Assembly: GCF_021432065.1 (NCBI RefSeq)
Contig: NZ_CP090365.1
Span: forward strand, 806,001-870,000
Direction of reading: 5' to 3'
DNA from: Photobacterium sp. TLY01
GTDB lineage: Bacteria > Pseudomonadota > Gammaproteobacteria > Enterobacterales > Vibrionaceae
Length of the DNA stretch: 64,000 nucleotides
The position numbers were made by a program, and so were the translations under genes. Shown here piece by piece: positions 7,831 to 16,135 of the stretch. The notes below the pieces were generated by a model that was not told the origin of the DNA, searched no databases, and worked only from the letters and a program-made list of their open reading frames with translations. Positions within the stretch are counted from its first letter, which is position 1; each line of letters begins with the position of its first letter.

Positions 7831-8814
7831 TTAAAACGAATAGGCCAGGCCGATGCTGTACAGGCTCTGCGTTTCTTCATAAAAATCAATATTTGACGTC
7901 TGGTTATCAAACCCGGCCCGGGCAACAGCACTGGCATTTCTCCAGTTAAACGGTGCCAGATAGATCAAGGTTGCGGAAAACCCGTATTGGTTGTCTTCTC
8001 GGGTCCGGTTAAAAATGGGATGTGTGTCTTCATAGTCAATCCATGCCGTACTGGCACCCAGCATGACAACGTAGCGATTGATCTGCTGGCGGGCTGTCAG
8101 TTCAACACCATAGCGATTGTTCGCTGTTGCACTACCTTCAGCGTTGTCATCAAGATAGTGAATTTTCCACTCAATACCAAAGTGGCGGTTTAACCCCAGT
8201 TTTTGACTGAGTTCGGCATAGAGAAGATCACCTTCACGCACAAGGGCATTCTGTGCTGTTGCGCTATAGGTAGAGCCGCTGCGCTCATCGTCGATTTTGC
8301 GTTTACCTGCGGCCAGTTCCAGCGACACATTGGTTCCGGCGATGCGGTGATAGTCCAGCACGGCACCCCGGATAGAACGTTTGGTTTCTTGTCTTTGTGT
8401 ACCCGTCAGAAAGGGATCGTCCCAGACTTCGTTGTCAAAAAAGCCGGGAATCACACCAATGCCCAGGCTGGATCCATCGCTCAAATACTGAGTCAGCCCG
8501 GCCTGCATATAAAAACTGCTTGCCATGCCACCCAGTGCCGATTTGAAATACAGCGCAGTATTTGGGGTCACACCCAGCTGCAAATCCCACATGGGCACGG
8601 GCAAAGTTTTTTCTTCGTCCGTGCCGGGTTCGTCCAGCGAACTGAGTACGGATGATTGCTCGGTACTCAGGTGAGAGTCGTTCTTAAACCAGCCCAGGTT
8701 AATACTGACATTACCTGACAGGCCGGGCTTGACAGCACTCTGAGCTGAAACGGAAAATGCAGACAGTGTCCCCAAAATGAGCACTGTCTGTCGAAACGTT
8801 CGTAGCATGGCCAC
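7831..8814 (-). CDS. DUF2860-like outer-membrane beta-barrel protein
   Basis: A 327-residue protein with a signal peptide ending near residue 27 (ALA-type site around SVSAQS). The body is made of alternating amphipathic beta strands typical of an outer-membrane barrel (GLSGNVSINLGWFKN, ALYFKSALGG, SLELAAGKRKI), ending in the aromatic residue Phe preceded by alternating hydrophobics (LYSIGLAYSF). This matches the DUF2860 group found in vibrios, of unknown function. It begins 19 bp downstream of the GNAT-nitrilase stop and lies on the same strand, so the two are probably cotranscribed. A pore, receptor or adhesin role is possible and undetermined. Confidence 0.75.
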   Translation of the reverse strand: MAMLRTFRQTVLILGTLSAFSVSAQSAVKPGLSGNVSINLGWFKNDSHLSTEQSSVLSSLDEPGTDEEKTLPVPMWDLQLGVTPNTALYFKSALGGMASSFYMQAGLTQYLSDGSSLGIGVIPGFFDNEVWDDPFLTGTQRQETKRSIRGAVLDYHRIAGTNVSLELAAGKRKIDDERSGSTYSATAQNALVREGDLLYAELSQKLGLNRHFGIEWKIHYLDDNAEGSATANNRYGVELTARQQINRYVVMLGASTAWIDYEDTHPIFNRTREDNQYGFSATLIYLAPFNWRNASAVARAGFDNQTSNIDFYEETQSLYSIGLAYSF

Positions 8815-8833
8815 TTCCTGTGAAAAGCATGGG

Positions 8834-10378
8834 TTAATGTTTCTTTTTGTTACGTTTTTTGGTCTTCATTTTATAAAGATCCAAACGTCGATGCTTTAGG
8901 TTAGTGACAGAGCCTTCGTTGTGCAATAGTTTTAGTTTCGATAAGTCGACATCAGCGAAAATAATCATTTCGGTATTGGCATTGGCTTCCGTAATGATGG
9001 CATCATGCGGAAAATACACGTCAGACGGGGAAAACACCGCAGACTGGGCATATTGGATATCGACATTATCGACCCGGGGCAAGTTACCCACGCTGCCACC
9101 CAGCGCCACATAACATTCGTTTTCAATGGCTCGCGCCTGGCCGCATATCCGTACCCGCAGATAGCCGTTTTTGGTATCCGTCCAGAAAGGAACGAACAGA
9201 ATCTGCACACCCTGATCAGCTAACAGCCGGCCCAGTTCAGGAAACTCCACATCGTAGCAAATCAGAATACCAATCCGACCGGCATCCGTTTCAAAGACTT
9301 TGACTTTATCACCACCGTCTATCACCCAGTCTCTGACTTCGTGCGGGGTAATGTGAATTTTATACTGTTCGTCAATATCGCCGTCTCTGTGCAGCAGGTA
9401 TGACACGTTATACAGCTTGTCACCTTTCAGGTAGGGCATACTGCCGGCAATGATGTTGATGTTATACGTGACAGCCAGCTGAGAGAAACGGTGGCGGATT
9501 TCCTCCGTAAACTGGCTGAGATAGCGAATGGCCTCAACCGAATCTTTGTCTCTGGCTAACCCCATCAGCGGCGCATTGAAAAATTCTGGGAACAATGCAA
9601 AGTCGGACTGATATTTGGAGAGCGAAGACACAAAAAACTCGGCCTGGTTCATCAGGTCGTCGACCGACACGACCCGACGCATGTGCCACTGCACAATACC
9701 CAGCCTGATCAGTGTCTTTTCGGTTTGATGGATGGAGATATCTTCTTCGTAGAAAATATTGTCCCATTCAAGCAGCGTGGCATAGCCTTTGGATTTGGCA
9801 TCTTCCGGCAGGTAGCGGTTCATCAGACGCTTGACGTCGAAGTCATTCGACAGTTGAAATGAAAGGATCGGATCGTGAATTTCGCGGCGTTTAACTTTGG
9901 CAATATACTCAGACACGTGCATTTCATCCGCGTATTTGTGGTAGCCCGGAATTCGTCCGCCGGCAAGAATGGCTTTCAGGTTATTGGCCCGGCAAAGTTC
10001 TTTACGGGCTTCGTATAGGCGGCGCCCTAAGCGAAGCCCGCGATAATCCGGGTGGACGAACACATCCAGTCCGTACAGTGCATCCCCATCCGGGTTGTGG
10101 CAGGCCACATTGTTGGCATCGACGATATCCAGATAGGTGTGGTTCAGCGAATAGCGGTTGTAGCTGACTTTAATGGTCAGCGCCGCAGCGATGATTTTTC
10201 CCTTGTCTTCTATACAGATTTGTCCGTCGGGAAAATGTTTGACCAAACCCTGAATCGTGGACTTTGGCCAGGCACCCCCCACATCAGGAAAGACCAGATC
10301 TTCCAATGCAGCAAGTTGCTTAAAGTCGGAAGGCTCAATGGTGCGCAGATTTAATAAAGTGCTGTTGTTCTCATCCAT
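8834..10378 (-). CDS. GNAT acetyltransferase fused to a nitrilase-superfamily amidohydrolase
   Basis: A 514-residue two-domain enzyme. Residues about 10-190 form a GNAT fold with an acetyl-CoA loop of R/Q-x-x-G-x-G type (DYRGLRLGRRLYEAR, 111-125). Residues about 222-495 form a carbon-nitrogen hydrolase with the Glu-Lys-Cys triad visible: Glu265 in LFPEFF, Lys340 in EQYKIH and Cys374 in ILICYDVEFPE. The tail is lysine-rich (KMKTKKRNKKKH). Bifunctional proteins of this architecture occur in vibrios and other bacteria; substrates are unknown. The hydrolase domain would act on an amide or nitrile, the GNAT domain on an amine. It lies upstream of the DUF2860 gene in a likely operon. Confidence 0.92.
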   Translation of the reverse strand: MDENNSTLLNLRTIEPSDFKQLAALEDLVFPDVGGAWPKSTIQGLVKHFPDGQICIEDKGKIIAAALTIKVSYNRYSLNHTYLDIVDANNVACHNPDGDALYGLDVFVHPDYRGLRLGRRLYEARKELCRANNLKAILAGGRIPGYHKYADEMHVSEYIAKVKRREIHDPILSFQLSNDFDVKRLMNRYLPEDAKSKGYATLLEWDNIFYEEDISIHQTEKTLIRLGIVQWHMRRVVSVDDLMNQAEFFVSSLSKYQSDFALFPEFFNAPLMGLARDKDSVEAIRYLSQFTEEIRHRFSQLAVTYNINIIAGSMPYLKGDKLYNVSYLLHRDGDIDEQYKIHITPHEVRDWVIDGGDKVKVFETDAGRIGILICYDVEFPELGRLLADQGVQILFVPFWTDTKNGYLRVRICGQARAIENECYVALGGSVGNLPRVDNVDIQYAQSAVFSPSDVYFPHDAIITEANANTEMIIFADVDLSKLKLLHNEGSVTNLKHRRLDLYKMKTKKRNKKKH

Positions 10379-10541
10379 AACTTATTGTTTTTCATTGTTG
10401 AAACCAGTGCTATAAAGTATGGAACATCCGTTAGGATTCGCCAGTGAACCGTATCCTGACAGTGAGTGAACACAATTTTATTCCGGTTAGGCCATACTTT
10501 AGGTCTGATTCTTCATTCATATCACTGCGCTTGGAGGAAAT

Positions 10542-11039
10542 ATGAAAGTGAATGTTTTACGTCGCTATGTTTCAGTGTGTGCCCTTGTGGTGTCCATCGG
10601 CCTGCTGCCTGGCATGGTCAGTGCGGCCCATCATGAAAAAGAAGACGCTGCCACATCGGCTGAACAGGTGAATCAAGAAACGCAGGATTTGCTGGAGTCA
10701 CTGAAAAACTACTCCGTGGAGCAAAAAGACGAAGCCATGAAGGCAACGAAAGAAGGCATCGACAGCCTGGATAAACATATTGAACAATTGCAAACCCAGA
10801 TCGAAAAGGACTGGGACAATATGGATCAGGCTGCCCGCGAGAAATCCAGAGAAAGCCTCAAATCGATGCAGGAACAGCGAGTGAAACTGGCTGAATGGTA
10901 CGGCAGCATGAAAAGCAGCTCAGCTGATGCCTGGGATCATGTCAAAGAAGGCTTTTCCGGTGCTTATGACAGCCTGAGTGATGCATGGCAAAAAGCCAGC
11001 GAAGAATTTTCGAAAGAAGAACCAGATACCAAAGAATAA
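10542..11039 (+). CDS. Exported coiled-coil, sll1863-like stress protein
   Basis: A 165-residue protein with a signal peptide (basic start MKVNVLRRYV, hydrophobic core, cleavage after VSAA near residue 29), so it is likely periplasmic. The mature part is almost wholly helical and charged, with heptads over about 40-125. It ends in an alternating aromatic/acidic segment (SADAWDHVKEGFSGAYDSLSDAWQKASEEF) like the C-terminus of the cytoplasmic relative at 3116. A GGAGG ribosome site precedes the start, and a terminator hairpin follows. Members are stress-associated; no catalytic residues are visible. Confidence 0.72.
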   Translation: MKVNVLRRYVSVCALVVSIGLLPGMVSAAHHEKEDAATSAEQVNQETQDLLESLKNYSVEQKDEAMKATKEGIDSLDKHIEQLQTQIEKDWDNMDQAAREKSRESLKSMQEQRVKLAEWYGSMKSSSADAWDHVKEGFSGAYDSLSDAWQKASEEFSKEEPDTKE

Positions 11040-11050
11040 AGACGAGCGCT

Positions 11051-11074
11051 GCGCCTCTTTTCAGAGGCGCACTT
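11051..11074 (+). terminator. Intrinsic terminator after the exported coiled-coil gene
   Basis: GCGCCTCT (11051-11058) pairs perfectly with AGAGGCGC (11063-11070) around a TTTC loop, twelve bases past the stop codon. The tail ACTTGTTTC is only moderately T-rich. Confidence 0.65.
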
Positions 11075-11206
11075 GTTTCTGCCATCGACAGCACGTTTTC
11101 TGCAGTGATCAGCCATGGACATGGCCAGTCTGGGTTGAAAGCTTGTGATTGATATGAGAAAGTGTGTCCGTTGTGGTCATCGGCGAGTTTTCACCGATTG
11201 AACCCG

Positions 11207-11273
11207 CTTCGTATAACCCCACTGATAGGGTGTGGGGGTCTCTACCAGAATCCGTAAAATTCTGATTACGAAG
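11207..11273 (+). promoter_or_regulatory. Purine riboswitch aptamer, adenine type
   Basis: The three-way junction is complete: P1 CTTCGTA (11207-11213) with TACGAAG (11267-11273), P2 CCCCAC/GTGGGG (11217-11222/11232-11237) with loop TGATAGGGT, J2/3 containing TCTAC (11241-11245), and P3 CAGAAT/ATTCTG (11246-11251/11259-11264) with loop CCGTAAA. Loops 2 and 3 match the kissing-loop consensus. The base just before the P1 3' strand, T at 11266, corresponds to U74 of the family. U there selects adenine, C selects guanine. The gene downstream is adenine deaminase. Confidence 0.93.
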
Positions 11274-11303
11274 AGTGAAGCCGATTAATCGCTTTTCTCT
11301 TTG
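11269..11303 (+). promoter_or_regulatory. Expression-platform hairpin competing with riboswitch P1
   Basis: Bases 11269-11280 can pair with 11291-11303, using the P1 3' strand, with one bulged C and one mismatch. The inner stem is CGAT-TA-ATCG. The 3' arm is U-rich (CTTTTCTCTTTG), so this may be a terminator. It and P1 are mutually exclusive, which predicts that adenine binding releases expression (an ON switch). Confidence 0.6.
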
Positions 11304-11392
11304 TGATGGTCTGAATTACCCGTTCTCCTTTGCTGCAGAAAAGCTGTTAATCATCCCAGTCAACGTATTGAGAATCTGATTAAGAGCACCTG

Positions 11393-12421
11393 ATGACATC
11401 CTTTATTACTGGTTTACCCAAGGTCGAATTACACCTGCATATTGAAGGCTCGCTGGAACCTGAGCTGATGTTTGCCCTGGCTGAAAGAAACAAGATCGCG
11501 ATTCCGTTTCATTCCCCTGATGAAGTGCGAGCTGCCTATCAATTCCATAACCTGCAATCATTTCTGGATATTTATTATCAGGGCGCGAACGTACTGATTC
11601 ACGAGCAGGACTTTTACGATTTAACCTGGGCCTACCTGTTGCGCTGTAAAGCTGATCATGTGGTACACACAGAGATCTTCTTTGATCCGCAAACTCACAC
11701 CGAGCGTGGGATTGCCTTTGAGACTGTGGTGAATGGAATACATCGCGCACTGAAGCAGGGCAGGGAAACGCTGGGGATTTCCAGCCAGCTGATCATGTGT
11801 TTTCTGCGCCATCTCGATCAGGAGTCGGCGTTTGTCACGCTCAATCAGGCGCTGGCGCATAAAGATAAAATCGTAGGTGTGGGGCTGGATTCCTCGGAGC
11901 TGGGCAATCCGCCGGAAAAATTCAAAGCCGTCTTTCAGCAAGCGCTGGCGGAAGGTTTTCTGACCGTGGCCCACGCTGGCGAGGAAGGGCCGTCGGAAAA
12001 TATCACTCATACTCTGGATCTGCTGGGGGCGATGCGGGTGGATCACGGCGTCCGTTGTGTTGAAGATCCTGCGCTGGTTGAGCGTTTAGTGCAGGCACAG
12101 GTGCCTTTAACTGTGTGCCCGCTGTCGAATTTAAAGCTCAAAGTGTTTGAGGAGATGAAAGACCACAATATTGTCGAGCTGTTACGTAAAGGTCTGTGTG
12201 TCACCATCAATTCTGACGATCCGGCGTATTTCGGTGGCTATATGACTGCGAATTTCCAGGCGGTGGCCGATGCACATCCCATGACGCAGGAAGAGATCGC
12301 CCAGTTTACCCTCAATGCAATTCAGGCCAGTTTCATCAGTGTTGAAGAAAAGCAACGTCTGACGAGAATGACACAGGATTACCTGGCAAGCGCAAAGCTA
12401 ACGGACAGTAACAATAGGTAA
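11393..12421 (+). CDS. Adenine deaminase (adenosine-deaminase family, type 2)
   Basis: Deaminates adenine to hypoxanthine and ammonia for purine salvage. The 342-residue product has the metal and catalytic residues of the family: His14 and His16 in ELHLHIEGS, His194 and Glu197 in AHAGEEG, His218 in RVDHGVRC, and Asp275/Asp276 in SDDPAYF. The sequence around [16 protein letters not shown] resembles the bacterial adenine-specific branch rather than true adenosine deaminase, although vibrio homologues are often named add. The start ATG has an AAGAG site. A 120-nt leader separates it from the adenine riboswitch, which fits adenine as both inducer and substrate. A hairpin follows the stop. Confidence 0.88.
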   Translation: MTSFITGLPKVELHLHIEGSLEPELMFALAERNKIAIPFHSPDEVRAAYQFHNLQSFLDIYYQGANVLIHEQDFYDLTWAYLLRCKADHVVHTEIFFDPQTHTERGIAFETVVNGIHRALKQGRETLGISSQLIMCFLRHLDQESAFVTLNQALAHKDKIVGVGLDSSELGNPPEKFKAVFQQALAEGFLTVAHAGEEGPSENITHTLDLLGAMRVDHGVRCVEDPALVERLVQAQVPLTVCPLSNLKLKVFEEMKDHNIVELLRKGLCVTINSDDPAYFGGYMTANFQAVADAHPMTQEEIAQFTLNAIQASFISVEEKQRLTRMTQDYLASAKLTDSNNR

Positions 12422-12436
12422 TACAAGGGTTGCCAA

Positions 12437-12479
12437 GCAGCTCCCTGCACTGTGAATACAGCGGGAGGGAGCCGCTTTT
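12437..12479 (+). terminator. Probable terminator after adenine deaminase
   Basis: GCAGCTCCCT (12437-12446) pairs with AGGGAGCCGC (12466-12475) with one A-C mismatch. It is followed by TTTTC. Confidence 0.5.
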
Positions 12480-12482
12480 CAA

Positions 12483-13562
12483 TCAGCGGACTAACTCGCC
12501 GGATAACCAGTCTAATATTGCTCGCAGTTTCTCATCACTCAGGTTGAGCAGGTTGTCGCCAACATACCATTCCAGGAACGACTGATCTGCCAGTGCCGCT
12601 TGTTGCGGATTGCCCAGCCAGATCTGCTGCTCTGTTGCCAGCTTGTCGCGAATGGCAATGGCCTGTTCGGCGCTGACTGGCAGATACAGGTGCAGCATAT
12701 TGGCTTGCGGTGCGGCCGGGTTTGGCGTGAACAGCGGGTAGTCTTCTAAGATGCGGTAGAGCTGCTGAGTGCGTTCAAACAAGGCCGGCATCAGTGCCAG
12801 TCGCTGGTCGAACTGCATCGCCGCGGAAACTGCATACGGTGTGCGATGATAGACATTGCCACCCTGGCGTTGCATCCAGAGGCGAGCCTTTTCAATGAAT
12901 GCGCTATCGCCCAGCAGCATCGAGCCGCCCAATCCGCCAATGCCTTTGTATAAAGAGACATAAGCTGTATCGAACCCGTTTGCAATTTCGCTGTACTCGC
13001 GGCCATACCAGGCTTTGGCTTCCCACAATCGGGCGCCGTCCATGTGCAGATGAATCCCCTGCTCACGACAATGGGCTTTGATTGCGTTTAAGTCTTCCCA
13101 TTCAGGCAACTGCCCGCCAATTTCGCGCATCGGCAATTCATAGAGTACGGCAGCAATCTCATCCGGCCATGCTTGCAGATCGGCCATAGACCAGGTTTGA
13201 TACGGGTTACCGACAGGCAGAACGGTAAAGCGTTGCTGCAGCAGATAGCCCTGTGCTTCATGCAGATAAATATGACTGGAAGGATGCATGGCCACAACAG
13301 GGTTTTTGCGTGCCATACAGGCCAGTTGCAGCGCAGTCGGTTGGGTCATCGTCCCGGAGATCACGAACAGGCCTGCTTCGTAGCCCAGCAGATCGGCGAC
13401 TTTGGCTTCAAACTCCTGCAGATCATTGCCCTGACCGTAAATATCATGGTTGATCTGATTGTCCTGACACCAGTCTGCCATTTGCCGGAAGATGTCGGCC
13501 GGCGACATTTCACGGTTGCCGGGGACAGACAAAGTGCATTGAGAGCGTAATTCCGTGCTCAT
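12483..13562 (-). CDS. Threonine aldolase / beta-eliminating lyase family PLP enzyme
   Basis: A 359-residue fold-type I PLP enzyme. Visible landmarks are YGQGNDLQEFE near residue 42, the His-rich segment HPSSHIYLHE (about 93-102) that stacks on the cofactor, HMDGARLWEA with Asp175 and Arg178, and the Schiff-base lysine Lys206 in SLYKGIGGLGGSML. This matches low-specificity threonine aldolase-like proteins, which cleave beta-hydroxy amino acids to glycine plus an aldehyde. The GIGGLGG run after the lysine is typical of a related subgroup whose substrate is unproven. It stands as a single gene, convergent with adenine deaminase. Confidence 0.85.
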   Translation of the reverse strand: MSTELRSQCTLSVPGNREMSPADIFRQMADWCQDNQINHDIYGQGNDLQEFEAKVADLLGYEAGLFVISGTMTQPTALQLACMARKNPVVAMHPSSHIYLHEAQGYLLQQRFTVLPVGNPYQTWSMADLQAWPDEIAAVLYELPMREIGGQLPEWEDLNAIKAHCREQGIHLHMDGARLWEAKAWYGREYSEIANGFDTAYVSLYKGIGGLGGSMLLGDSAFIEKARLWMQRQGGNVYHRTPYAVSAAMQFDQRLALMPALFERTQQLYRILEDYPLFTPNPAAPQANMLHLYLPVSAEQAIAIRDKLATEQQIWLGNPQQAALADQSFLEWYVGDNLLNLSDEKLRAILDWLSGELVR

Positions 13563-13690
13563 AAAAATCCTTGAATTAAGTCACTTCATTTTAATTTGTC
13601 ATCAGGAGTTTATGTTGGTCAATTTCAGTGCGCAACCAATTTCAGCGCGAGTTACGATAGTGCTCCGGTCTGGAGGGCTTGTTTGCCTGT

Positions 13691-14410
13691 TTAGTATTCA
13701 AAACGGGAAAACTCGGTTTCAATTGATGCATACAGCTCTGATATCCAAGCCGGGGATGTCTCCGGTACCGGGCGGATCGGGTTTTTGCGCGGATCATGGG
13801 GGGCAATCACCACTTCGACATTGTTTTTGCCGATCTTACCGACCAGCGTAAATAATTCTTCGACTGCGCTGTCGCCGATAGCCAGGCAACCAATGGAGTC
13901 GGCTTTACCATGAATGAAAATATTGGATCCCGGTGATTGCCGGCCTTCAAGCGCGGCGTATTTCAGATCGAAGTCGTTGGGATAATTCAGTTTCATCGAC
14001 AAATGGAAACGACTGTTCGGATTAAGACCGATAATTTTGTAGATGCCCTCCGGTACCTGGCGGTCGCCTTCTTTGAGTTTTGGTCCCGCTTTACCGCTCG
14101 CAGCCGTGACAGGGTAACTGTATACAAAATGCCGCTCACCTTTTTGATTAAATGCCCACAGCTCGAGCGCTTTTTCTTCTTTCAGGCCAAGCAGGGCAAT
14201 TTTTGCCGGCGGATAGCTGACATTTGCCTGGCGAAATCTGTATTTCAGACGCATTTCAGACAACTGGCCATAAGTGGCCAGCACGTCATCAACAGTGCGC
14301 TTCCCCAGTGTAGAGGGGGCGACGGTTGTAGAAATGGACTGTCCATGAGCATGATTGAACATCAGCAAAGATCCAACAGCAAAGATGGCTGAAACAGTGA
14401 AAGTGCGCAT
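13691..14410 (-). CDS. L,D-transpeptidase (YafK/ErfK-type) family protein
   Basis: A 239-residue exported protein with a signal peptide of about 23 residues (MRTFTVSAIFAVGSLLMF core, AHG-Q site). The catalytic signature IHGKADSIGCLAIG is present, with His167 and nucleophile Cys175, as in L,D-transpeptidases. The preceding domain (about 70-160) shows the YafK pattern KIALLGLKEEKALELWAF and VPEGIY. Members cross-link or trim peptidoglycan, or detach Braun-type lipoprotein; which one applies is not readable. It is an isolated gene on the minus strand. The first residues after the signal form a linker. Confidence 0.88.
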   Translation of the reverse strand: MRTFTVSAIFAVGSLLMFNHAHGQSISTTVAPSTLGKRTVDDVLATYGQLSEMRLKYRFRQANVSYPPAKIALLGLKEEKALELWAFNQKGERHFVYSYPVTAASGKAGPKLKEGDRQVPEGIYKIIGLNPNSRFHLSMKLNYPNDFDLKYAALEGRQSPGSNIFIHGKADSIGCLAIGDSAVEELFTLVGKIGKNNVEVVIAPHDPRKNPIRPVPETSPAWISELYASIETEFSRFEY

Positions 14411-14488
14411 AAATCCCCAACGTCATCATGAGTCCATAAACGAAAAATCTTGATTAGGTTATCAGCAGGTGGCTGCCAATGTGTCAGG

Positions 14489-14917
14489 TCACAACGGCTG
14501 GAAAGTAAAATCCTCAATCACGCCATTGATGTCTGCATTCAACTCATAATCAAGATGCATATTCCCTTTTTGCTCATAGAAGCTGATTCGGTAACCCTTG
14601 TCGTCGTGACTATTCGCCACACGGTAATTACTGGTGACTCGGGTATTGATTGCATCGCCCCGGACAATGCCATTCACGGCCGGGGACGTCGCAACAATGT
14701 AAGTCAGCTGGTTTTCTTCTAAGCTATTGAATTTTATATATGAATAGGTTTTCTTTTTGACCAGTTGCCCATTTTCCAGAATATTGCCGTTGCGCTCTGA
14801 AAAATAATAGCCGTTCAGGTTAACTGTAGACTCAAACCCGATCTCGGGATCCGGCTGGCCTATAGATGCACAGCCTGATAACGATGAGAGAAGAATGATT
14901 GATAGTGCCTTTTTCAT
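14489..14917 (-). CDS. Small lipoprotein, function unknown
   Basis: A 142-residue product with a lipobox: MKKALSIILLSSLSGC, where the cysteine at about residue 16 would be lipidated. The ATG at 14917 has an AAGGTGAGT ribosome site; a GTG two codons upstream is not preferred. The mature part is hydrophilic with predicted beta strands (YSYIKFNSLEENQLTYIVAT), ending in IEDFTFQPL. I recognise no domain. It probably sits on the inner face of the outer membrane, since the residue after the Cys is Ala rather than Asp. It neighbours the L,D-transpeptidase on the same strand with a 78-bp gap. Confidence 0.6.
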   Translation of the reverse strand: MKKALSIILLSSLSGCASIGQPDPEIGFESTVNLNGYYFSERNGNILENGQLVKKKTYSYIKFNSLEENQLTYIVATSPAVNGIVRGDAINTRVTSNYRVANSHDDKGYRISFYEQKGNMHLDYELNADINGVIEDFTFQPL

Positions 14918-15181
14918 ACTCACCTTGATTCTTATAATGATGAAAAGGGGTTAGCAACCCCAACCAATGACAGTATCTAATGGCGTCAGAACACTGGGCG
15001 TCATTAACTGGTGATTGCAAAATGACAGCAAAGCAGAAGCTATAAACGGCGTATTGGTATCAGGACAAAGACACGACGGACAAGAGACAGTGAAATAGCG
15101 GGCAAATGGCCGTCAGCAGCAGGGTTGGATTACTTTTCACAGCACAGGGAGTTGCCCTCAGATTCTTTGTGAGTATTGAGA

Positions 15182-15535
15182 TTAAAGCAGCGTATCTTTC
15201 GCACAATAAATACTGCTCATGCCCGGCGCACTGTAGCAACTCAGTTCATCTTGCAATATGGCTGCAGGAAGAGCGAATCCGGTTTGGCCATTGACTTTAA
15301 CCGTGCTTTGATTGGCGTTGATATGATGGGAGATCTCGGAGCCGTTACTGAGTGTCCAATAGGTATCAAAATCACTGGTATTGGCACAGACCGAGATGGA
15401 GCAACTGACCGGCGTTGTCTCACCTTGCTCAAACACAATGCATTGCGCCTGCATTTCACCACAACCAGCGTTCGCTGATGCCGAAACGATGAGGCAACAC
15501 AGCAGAGTGAGGGATAAATGGGTTAAGCTTTTCAT
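15182..15535 (-). CDS. Small cysteine-rich exported protein, unknown
   Basis: A 117-residue protein with a clear signal peptide (MKSLTHLSLTLLCCLIVSASANA, cleaved before GCGEM). The mature ~94 residues contain seven cysteines (in GCGEMQAQC, PVSCSISVC, ELSCYS and IYCAK), consistent with disulfide-stabilised folding in the periplasm or outside the cell. No family is recognised. The signal peptide, the absence of strong overlap with another gene and an acceptable start support it as real. It lies in a run of small envelope genes (14489-15535). Confidence 0.6.
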   Translation of the reverse strand: MKSLTHLSLTLLCCLIVSASANAGCGEMQAQCIVFEQGETTPVSCSISVCANTSDFDTYWTLSNGSEISHHINANQSTVKVNGQTGFALPAAILQDELSCYSAPGMSSIYCAKDTLL

Positions 15536-15651
15536 TGTTCACCTTACGTCTCTTACGATATGAGTCTGTTATTGTGCGAGCTACTAAGGCGACCAAAATG
15601 ATGCAGCGATGCAGGATTTTTTGACGGATACGAAATGCAGGCGACCCGGGG

Positions 15652-15686
15652 GCTGAAGACAGGTGCGGTAGACATCTGTCTTCAGC
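15652..15686. repeat. 11-bp perfect inverted repeat
   Basis: GCTGAAGACAG (15652-15662) pairs with CTGTCTTCAGC (15676-15686), 13-nt loop. It lies downstream of the ABM gene on the minus strand and may end its transcript, though no U-tract follows. Confidence 0.45.
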
Positions 15687-15723
15687 ATACAAGTTTACAG
15701 AATGCGGGCGCAACCGCGAAAAA

Positions 15724-16026
15724 TCACGGTTGGCAATTGCGATGTGCCACATCGCAGCGAATGACAGATTGCTCCTGGATTAAACCGGCTAAGTGCTTTC
15801 GGCTTTCCAGATAATGCGGTGTCAGTTTGTGCGCCGCCAGTGCTTCTTCGCCGGTGTAGATTTCATAGAGGTAAAAACTGTGGTCATCTTCCTGAGCTGA
15901 CAATACGTCGAACACCAGACAGCCTTCTTCATTTGCAACCGACGCTCTGGCATTTTCCTTCATGATGGCGAGGTACTGATCCCTAAACCCTGGTTTCACT
16001 GAATTTTTCACAATAATACAAAACAT
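15724..16026 (-). CDS. Antibiotic biosynthesis monooxygenase (ABM) domain protein
   Basis: A 100-residue single-domain protein of the dimeric alpha/beta-barrel ABM fold: MFCIIVKNSVKPGFRDQYLAIM at the start, NEEGCLVFDVL in the middle and the FYLYEIYTGEEALAAHKLTPHY block. Relatives include YgiN-type quinol monooxygenases and other small cofactor-free oxygenases. The start at 16026 gives the usual family N-terminus; an upstream ATG at 16122 would add 32 unrelated residues and cross the operator-like dyad. It is divergent from a VOC-family gene, and the two may be co-regulated from the shared spacer. Confidence 0.82.
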   Translation of the reverse strand: MFCIIVKNSVKPGFRDQYLAIMKENARASVANEEGCLVFDVLSAQEDDHSFYLYEIYTGEEALAAHKLTPHYLESRKHLAGLIQEQSVIRCDVAHRNCQP

Positions 16027-16090
16027 AAAGTGCACATCCTGTTTGTCGGTTTGGATAACAATTGGTTCTTCATTTGAACTTTCATCCGTA

Positions 16091-16104
16091 CATTGTATAC
16101 AATG
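16091..16104. promoter_or_regulatory. Perfect 14-bp palindrome, probable operator
   Basis: CATTGTATACAATG is its own reverse complement. It lies in the 109-bp spacer between the divergent ABM and VOC genes. TTGTATACAA cores are seen for several GntR-type regulators, but no such gene is adjacent, so the binding protein is unknown. Confidence 0.55.
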
Positions 16105-16135
16105 ATGTAAATAATTGCACACGGAGTGGCTGAAT

